DNA of 64,000 nucleotides, from NCBI GenBank assembly GCA_029964075.1, contig CM057149.1:23574197-23638196 (forward strand), given 5' to 3'. Made by a program: the position numbers and the translations under genes. This DNA comes from Patiria pectinifera. Its lineage: Eukaryota > Echinodermata > Asteroidea > Valvatida > Asterinidae. How positions within the stretch are numbered: the first letter of the stretch is position 1; every line of letters begins with the position of its first letter. The notes beneath the pieces were generated by a model. It was not told where the DNA came from. It worked only from the letters and a program-made list of their open reading frames with translations, and did not search any database. Shown here piece after piece: positions 58,767 to 64,000 of the stretch.

Positions 58767-59945
58767 TCACAAAACAATGTCCATCCAAGAGAGAACTTCT
58801 CTCCAGTCTCTGTCTGCGTTGCACTTCGCAAGCTTTAGCGTCTTCAGCCAAGTACACAGGTCACATCGCTGTACTCCTGCCACCTGGTCGTTGACTCCCC
58901 AACCTTGCTTTTGCCCCGTTGTCTTCCGTGGTGTCTGTCCACGCACTGTTGTCTTCTCCGGCAGCCTTGTCTTCTGTGGTGCACCCCGCACCGGCGGATT
59001 TCCTGTCTTCGTCGGCGGCCTCATCTTCTGTGGTGCACCCTGCACCGGCGGATTCCCAGCCTTTGATGCTCTCTGCATCAACGGGTATCCTATCTTCTGT
59101 GGTACTCCCTGTACCTTCGGCCTCGTCTTCTTTGATGCGTCCTGCATCGCCGGATCCGCAGTCTGTTGGCTTACCGTTCTTGTCCCTGTCACCTGCACCT
59201 GCGGTCTGAAAGTCAATGTCGTTGCTTGCTCCAGCGGGGCTGCTTTCGCCGGGGGATAGTGCCGCTCCGGCTCGGTTGCCGTCACCTGAACATGAAGGTC
59301 AGTGTCTTGTGGTCGATTGTCCGTGGTCTGAGTTGCTGTCCCGGCAGTACGGCGGTCGATGAGTTCAGCGTGCTCCGGCTGATCGGCATGCACCAGCGGA
59401 GCCGTCCACAACGGTGGATCAGTGTGCATCGATGGAGATGTCCGCAACGATGGAGCTATCGATGTGCAGCTAAAGTTCTCCGCAGCAGTTGGATCAGGAC
59501 TGGAAAAGTCAGTGCATCCACGAACCTCGATCCGATGGACAGCCGCCATGCTCGCCAGTATCACGGGACGGGGCTCCACGTCAACAGCAGGGCTATCATC
59601 GCTCGCAGCGGCCTCCCTACTCGTGGTCTCCCCATTCACGCGACAACCCGGCCTAACATCAACTTCTGCCCCCGGACCGCTGAACAGGCTTGCTCGTCGT
59701 TCATCTTCATCCTGATCCGCACTGGTAGAATTATCGGAGCTGTACATCGCTTCCAATTCGGCGATCATTTTATTGATCTTCTGCAACACACCTAACGCTG
59801 AACCAGTTGCCTGTGGATTACGTCTGTCCGAGGAATGGGCTGATCCACAAATCTGCCGCTCCAAGGAGTCTCCCACCTTCCGAGCGTCAATGATGACATC
59901 GTTGATGGCGTCCGCGATCTCAACTGCGGCTCGGCTTTCCGTCAT
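58767..59945 (-). CDS. 392-residue ORF of the LTR element, possibly Gag-like
   Basis: The frame is uninterrupted from MTESRAAVEIADAIND to a TAA-type end and starts about 340 bases after the primer binding site, counting a duplicated leader. The first 75 residues look helical (LERQICG..., LQKINKMIAELEAMYSSD). The middle is Asp/Glu/Thr-rich. Residues about 260-350 are basic and Pro/Gln-rich with repeated GNPPVQGAPQK-like units. Near the end comes CDLCTWLKTLKLAKC, a cysteine pair without a full zinc knuckle. I recognise no family. A nucleic-acid-binding Gag-like role would fit the position and basic tail but is inference. Confidence 0.7.
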   Translation of the reverse strand: MTESRAAVEIADAINDVIIDARKVGDSLERQICGSAHSSDRRNPQATGSALGVLQKINKMIAELEAMYSSDNSTSADQDEDERRASLFSGPGAEVDVRPGCRVNGETTSREAAASDDSPAVDVEPRPVILASMAAVHRIEVRGCTDFSSPDPTAAENFSCTSIAPSLRTSPSMHTDPPLWTAPLVHADQPEHAELIDRRTAGTATQTTDNRPQDTDLHVQVTATEPERHYPPAKAAPLEQATTLTFRPQVQVTGTRTVSQQTADPAMQDASKKTRPKVQGVPQKIGYPLMQRASKAGNPPVQGAPQKMRPPTKTGNPPVRGAPQKTRLPEKTTVRGQTPRKTTGQKQGWGVNDQVAGVQRCDLCTWLKTLKLAKCNADRDWREVLSWMDIVL

Positions 59946-60542
59946 TTCCAGTCATTAGTCCAAAATCCCGTCAATATCCCACCGCTGCCACCATTTGTAG
60001 CGGGATCCTACTGGGCTCTTGTCCGCCAAGTCCAGCAAAACGCAAGAAAAGGGGACAGACAGACGGGATTTCTAACTCTGAAGGAAGATCTCATTTATTT
60101 CGCCAAGCGGACTCTGCGGGCAACTTGCCGCACCGCTACCAGAACTGCAACTGATCAATTCCCAGCATAGACATTAGCACAGTCTGAACAAATGTAGCAA
60201 CTTTACCCAACCCTGGAATCCAGCCAAGTTCTCAACTGCGGCTCGGCTTTCCGTCATTTCCAGTCATTAGTCCAAAATCCCGTCAATATCCCACCGCTGC
60301 CACCATTTGTAGCGGGATCCTACTGGGCTCTTGTCCGCCAAGTCCAGCAAAACGCAAGAAAAGGGGACAGACAGACGGGATTTCTAACTCTGAAGGAAGA
60401 TCTCATTTATTTCGCCAAGCGGACTCTGCGGGCAACTTGCCGCACCGCTACCAGAACTGCAACTGATCAATTCCCAGCATAGACATTAGCACAGTCTGAA
60501 CAAATGTAGCAACTTTACCCAACCCTGGAATCCAGCCAAGTT
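59919..60542. repeat. 312-bp tandem duplication at the 5' end of the LTR element
   Basis: Units 59919-60230 and 60231-60542 each contain the first nine codons of the ORF, the leader, the primer binding site and 236 bp of LTR. The inner one is a truncated LTR (59996-60231). Transcripts from the outer LTR would therefore carry a duplicated leader with a short upstream ORF starting at 60257. Confidence 0.85.
60289..60305 (-). promoter_or_regulatory. Primer binding site, tRNA-Leu type
   Basis: Minus-strand tggtggcagcggtggga begins two bases after the 5' LTR. It is complementary to the 3' end of animal tRNA-Leu (…CCCACCGCTGCCACCA as I recall it). A second copy lies at 59977-59993 through the tandem duplication. 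Confidence 0.75.
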
Positions 60543-60725
60543 CTTCCCGCGCAATTGAACAAAAGAACCCCACTTAGCCAACCTATTTGTAGAGCCTATT
60601 TCCGGAGCGCGCGCTAGCAAGACCCAAAACCAGGTCAGGTGCGCGCCGCCGGAGCCCCTCCGCCGGAGCACTAGTGCTAAAAAGCATTGACAACAAATGT
60701 GTGCATAGACTGTCCGTTACAATAT

Positions 60726-61715
60726 CAATATCAGAGTTGGGCACCAGAAGCCCCTGAGCACCACAAGCCCAGAACCATTTATCATTTCAGCCAATGGGCA
60801 CCAGAAGCCCCTGGGCACCAGAAGCCCCTGGGCACCAGAAGCCCAGAACCATTAATCAACGTAAGTGCATTCAGTGTGGCTATTAACGAGTGCCACATAA
60901 GGCCGAGTGGACACCCGGTCGGGAGACCAGATCAACCTAGGTCATGGCATGTAATGATGAATAACACTTAACAATACACACTCCAAATGTCATAAACAAT
61001 AAACTATAAATTCCCAGGCACCGTTCGATTCCTTGGTTCGTACTCACAGAAGGAAGAACGGTGCTTCTCCCCTGTTGAACTGACTGAGTCAAGGGAGAAG
61101 CTGCTACCTGTTACAACTATACGATTATAATTAATAACCTTAATGCAATAAACAATAACATATACATTGTGGTTATACTTCCTTTAATTAATGTAGATAA
61201 TAAGCCACTATAATAACCCAAAATGGGGAAAATCGTGGGCTGTTTTATTTCACGAGCAAAAAAACGCCCATGAGCACAATGCTCATCGAATTCGAAAAGG
61301 AGGTAGCTGGGGGTGGCGGTGGGAACAAAATTTTGGAGACGCATTCAATTATTCCAGTGTTTGTCCGTTGGAGGCTGAGACAAAAGTGACTGCATGCTCG
61401 GTTTGCCGCCAAAATTGCGCAACACGGCTTGGTTTGCCGCCAAATGTGCCTTGCCGCCCATTTCTCATTGGCTGAAAATCACCTCATCCTGAATGGAATG
61501 CTGCAAACTTTTCTTGCTTGCCAATTGGCTAGAAATCCCGTGCTCAATTGGTTTATTCTAGCCGTTAGGTTTCGTGTATCCCAGCCGTGTGTATGGGCTC
61601 AATATTGTTATGCAGAGGGACTGCTCGACTATCAGACATATAAAACAGACCCAGTTGAATCGAAATTCCTGCTTACAAACAATTTGATCATTTAAGTGAT
61701 AAATTTAACATCAAC
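60726..61715. other. Foreign or unrecognised sequence between gypsy halves, with a 17-bp minisatellite
   Basis: 60738-60850 carries about five copies of gggcaccagaagcccct, partly degenerate. The rest to 61715 shows no gypsy coding sequence and no other gene. A pair of ggtttgccgccaaa repeats lies near 61400-61445. Confidence 0.5.
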
Positions 61716-61719
61716 GATC

Positions 61720-62600
61720 GCAAACCAAGGAGACACTACTTCCACACGAGCTGCCGACGCGACCATGGCAGATACTTGGAACTGACCTGTTCCACTTTGA
61801 GGGAAATAAGTACGTCATGAGAGCTGACTATTACTCTAAGTTTCCTCTGGTTCGCAGAATGCCTGCAAATTGCACAAGTATAGTGTAGTGATTGATGCTT
61901 CTCAGCAAAAAGTGACAATGGTCCGCATTTTGCCTCTGCCGCATACAAAGCATTTGATGAGGAATGGGGAGTTACAAATGTGACGCCATTGCCTCATTTC
62001 GCACAGTCAAATGGGTTTGTCGAGAAAGAATGATACAAACCGTCAAGCGTACAATGACCAAAGCAAGGGCCAGTGGACAAAACATCAGCATGACTCTTCT
62101 TATGCCTTTGGACAACCCCAGTGGACAGCAAACTTCCAATCCTTGCAGAACTGCTATGCGGTAGAAAGGTCCGGAGCAACCTTCCCGTTTAAGAATACAT
62201 CAGAACACAAGGACCAGAGTCACCAGACATACCAACGTCTACAGGACAGACAAGCACAACAGGAGGCCTACCATGACAGAGCAGCACATGACCTCAAGCC
62301 ATTTCAACCAGGTCAACCAGTTCGTTTCCAGGATCCACGAACTGGGTTGTGGACACCAGCTACGATAAAACAGCGTTGTGAAGAACCACGTGTGTATGTC
62401 ATATAGTGACGCCTAATGGTCGCGAACTTATAGACGCAATCGCCGTGATCTTCGTGACATTGAACCTGCCGAAAAAAAGCGTCATATTGAAGATGGCGCA
62501 CACCGTCTCGTAACAGAAGAATTCCAAACACTCCCACTATCACGCGATCGGGTCGACAAGTCAGACAACCAAAGAGACTTGATCTGTGAACATGCAGTTG
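61720..62600 (+). pseudogene. Gypsy integrase core and C-terminal region
   Basis: Frame-shifted pieces cover the integrase core: ADYYSKFPLV-type sequence (about 61818-61850), SDNGPHFASAAYKAFDEEWG (about 61907-61970) with the catalytic Asp, and HFAQSNGFV (about 61995-62020). The C-terminal region with PVRFQDPRTGLWTPATIKQR (about 62310-62370) follows in the frame 62011-62406. A remaining tail with RRNRRDLRDIEP-like sequence ends near 62560. Non-functional. Confidence 0.7.
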
Positions 62601-63299
62601 TGTGAACACTATCAGTTTATCACCATCATCCTGTTTTTATTGTTACTCTGTTCGCGCTTTATTTTTAATGCACTGCATAGCGAGGATATTCTGCCGATCG
62701 TTTACCGCGTACGAACGAATAATGACGAACGCCTTGACCAAGGCTATTTTCTGTCGTACCATCCCCTTCCCTCTTCCTAATTTCCCTCCCAAACGTCTCC
62801 CAGTCAAATTTACAGCACTATAAATTACTGATGTTTCTACAGGATTTTCAGTTTGTTTTGTACTTGTAGAGCTGCTATCCGCAGAAAACAAACAAATTAT
62901 GGTCCCCTTGTTTTCAGCTGATGTCTTGGTACATGGTAAGATTTTGACACCAAATGTATAATAGCTAATGTGACCCGTAACAACATAATCGAAATACATA
63001 CACCTCGGTATTTTTTTGAAACATGACTCGAGATCTCTACGGAAAGCACACCTCGAACGTTTTACCATTCGACTTTATTTTCATTTACATAGTAACTTTT
63101 TTTTATTAAGAAAAATGTACACTTCCTAACTGTATGATTATTACAGTTGCCACGGCAACCATAATGATCCATAACGAATTGTTTTTAGTACCAATATTGA
63201 CCCCTGATAATAGACACATTTCATGACAATTAGCCAAAGCGTTCTGGGGCAATTGGAATAAGTTTGGGGATCAGGAGAATACATGGGCCAAGTGACGCA
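62601..63299 (-). repeat. Dispersed repeat with an empty MITE site, then unassigned sequence
   Basis: 62770-63050 is the inverted homologue of 48055-48540 and lacks the 189-bp MITE found there. The remainder to 63299 has no recognised feature. Confidence 0.65.
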
Positions 63300-63715
63300 C
63301 AATATTTATCCACCAACTCAAATCACCAAGTATAAGGTAAAACATATTTGCTTGTATAATGCTCCTTGTATAACAAGCTTCGACCCCTGTGAATAACTGA
63401 ATCCCGGACAATCACCTTGAAGTTTCTGGATCAGTGTTCCCGGATCTTGTTTTGTTGACGTAGGCCTATGTATGGATGTGAGCCAATTTGATTTACAGTG
63501 TGTTTTTGGTATCAACCCATGATTTTCAGATGTTTTGGTGATATTTTGCCATTCACAGACGTAATATTTCAAAGAATATGTGTTGTCTGAGTGCTTGCGA
63601 TAAACAAAATGCACAAGCTTACTCGGTTGGACTCTAACCCACGACCTCCTGTTTACTAGGCAGACTTCTTACCCTTTGATCACCGAGGTCGGCTGCTCGT
63701 TTCGTAATATAGGTT
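63300..63715 (-). repeat. tRNA-headed dispersed repeat, inverted copy
   Basis: The reverse complement matches 38760-39100. The tRNA-like head (63635-63705) is better preserved here: cctcggtgatcaaagggtaag for the D-arm/A-box side and gggttagagtcc for the B box, in which one position has drifted from the consensus. The head also resembles that of the 35.98-kb SINE. Confidence 0.75.
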
Positions 63716-64000
63716 TTCCCGGCCAATTTCCTGAAATGTTCATTCACTTCTGAAAATTGGTCACTCATTTTCGCCTGAATTTGAATGCACGTCTTAAGTC
63801 CCATTTCAATTCAACGGAAGTTCAATCGTTTCATTGTCCGTGCATTCGGTTTTGAGGAACAGACGGCCAATCACGTTACCTGTGCATTCAAATACGCAAG
63901 CATACATTTTCTAAATTGATTTCAGGTACAGCTAATTTGATTGACGGTTAATGAAAAAGAAACCCCTCATTGCATCTGGTGCCGATGGCATTAAACTAAA
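63716..64000. other. Terminal stretch without recognised features
   Basis: No gene or repeat recognised; the window ends here. Confidence 0.3.

Larger units (their letters stand above)
57926..60721 (-). mobile_element. 2.8-kb LTR retroelement with a single ORF
   Basis: Two 414-bp direct repeats (57926-58339 and 60308-60721) begin TGTAACGG and end GCTACA in minus orientation and differ at only about three positions. ATAT flanks both ends (57922-57925, 60722-60725). A primer binding site follows the 5' LTR, a purine tract precedes the 3' LTR, and one intact ORF lies between. No protease, RT or integrase is present, so it must move in trans if it moves. Near-identical LTRs indicate a recent insertion into the dead gypsy element. 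Confidence 0.9.
54440..62600 (+). mobile_element. Degraded Ty3/gypsy retrotransposon with nested insertions
   Basis: Pieces run in the order gag zinc knuckle, protease, reverse transcriptase, RNase H region and integrase, the Ty3/gypsy arrangement. A candidate 5' LTR end with an aataaaag signal lies at about 54521-54580. A primer-binding-site candidate, tggtggcagcgcgg, is at 54583. No matching 3' LTR was found before 62.8 kb. Two other elements are inserted (56114-56468 and 57926-60721). Many frame breaks; not functional. Confidence 0.75.

Noticed and set aside
58753-59259. 168-codon plus-strand frame with repeated Cys/Gly/Phe
   Set aside because: It is a shadow of the 392-codon minus-strand ORF whose repeats give it a regular composition.

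Overview
The window looks like nuclear DNA from a marine invertebrate, probably a deuterostome. An echinoderm is my first guess and a hemichordate or lancelet is possible. The basis is one gene with GT-AG introns, intronless secreted C-type lectins of a kind I associate with echinoderms, abundant tacatgta-type palindromes, tRNA-derived SINEs, and a dense mixture of transposon remains. Bacterial-style operons, ribosome binding sites and CRISPR arrays are absent.

Layout. 1-15.3 kb: degraded, partly tandem copies of a protein-primed DNA polymerase B gene of the Polinton/Maverick type. One copy is split by a 4.3-kb foldback element (3733-8075) with TTAA target duplications; a related unsplit sequence lies at 10.24-10.47 kb. 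15.6-16.1 kb: decayed transposase-like fragment. 17.4-25.4 kb: the only multi-exon gene I can resolve, nine coding exons on the minus strand encoding a 412-residue tandem-C2 protein with eroded calcium-binding sites. Its introns carry SINEs and inverted-repeat elements. 25.8-33.8 kb: LINE tails, a hAT-like MITE, hairpins and a recent 0.55-kb duplication.

34.6-54.4 kb: a cluster of four intact, intronless C-type lectin genes (three minus, one plus), each with a signal peptide and one carbohydrate-recognition domain. One has the EPN motif (mannose-type in known families) and three have QPD (galactose-type). Two sit in a tandem segmental duplication about 6-7 kb apart, and two share about 0.7 kb of upstream flank. 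A further stretch of that flank occurs without a lectin. Between the genes lie MITEs whose target duplications, or whose empty sites elsewhere in the window, can be read directly.

54.4-62.6 kb: a broken Ty3/gypsy retrotransposon (gag zinc knuckle, protease, RT, integrase). It is interrupted by a hAT-like MITE made of a 16-bp repeat in both orientations and by a 2.8-kb LTR element carrying a single intact 392-codon ORF on the minus strand. 62.6-64 kb: further dispersed repeats.

The live coding content appears to be the C2 gene, the four lectins and perhaps the 392-codon retroelement ORF. The rest records nested transposition. All family names come from reading translated sequence, not from database searches.
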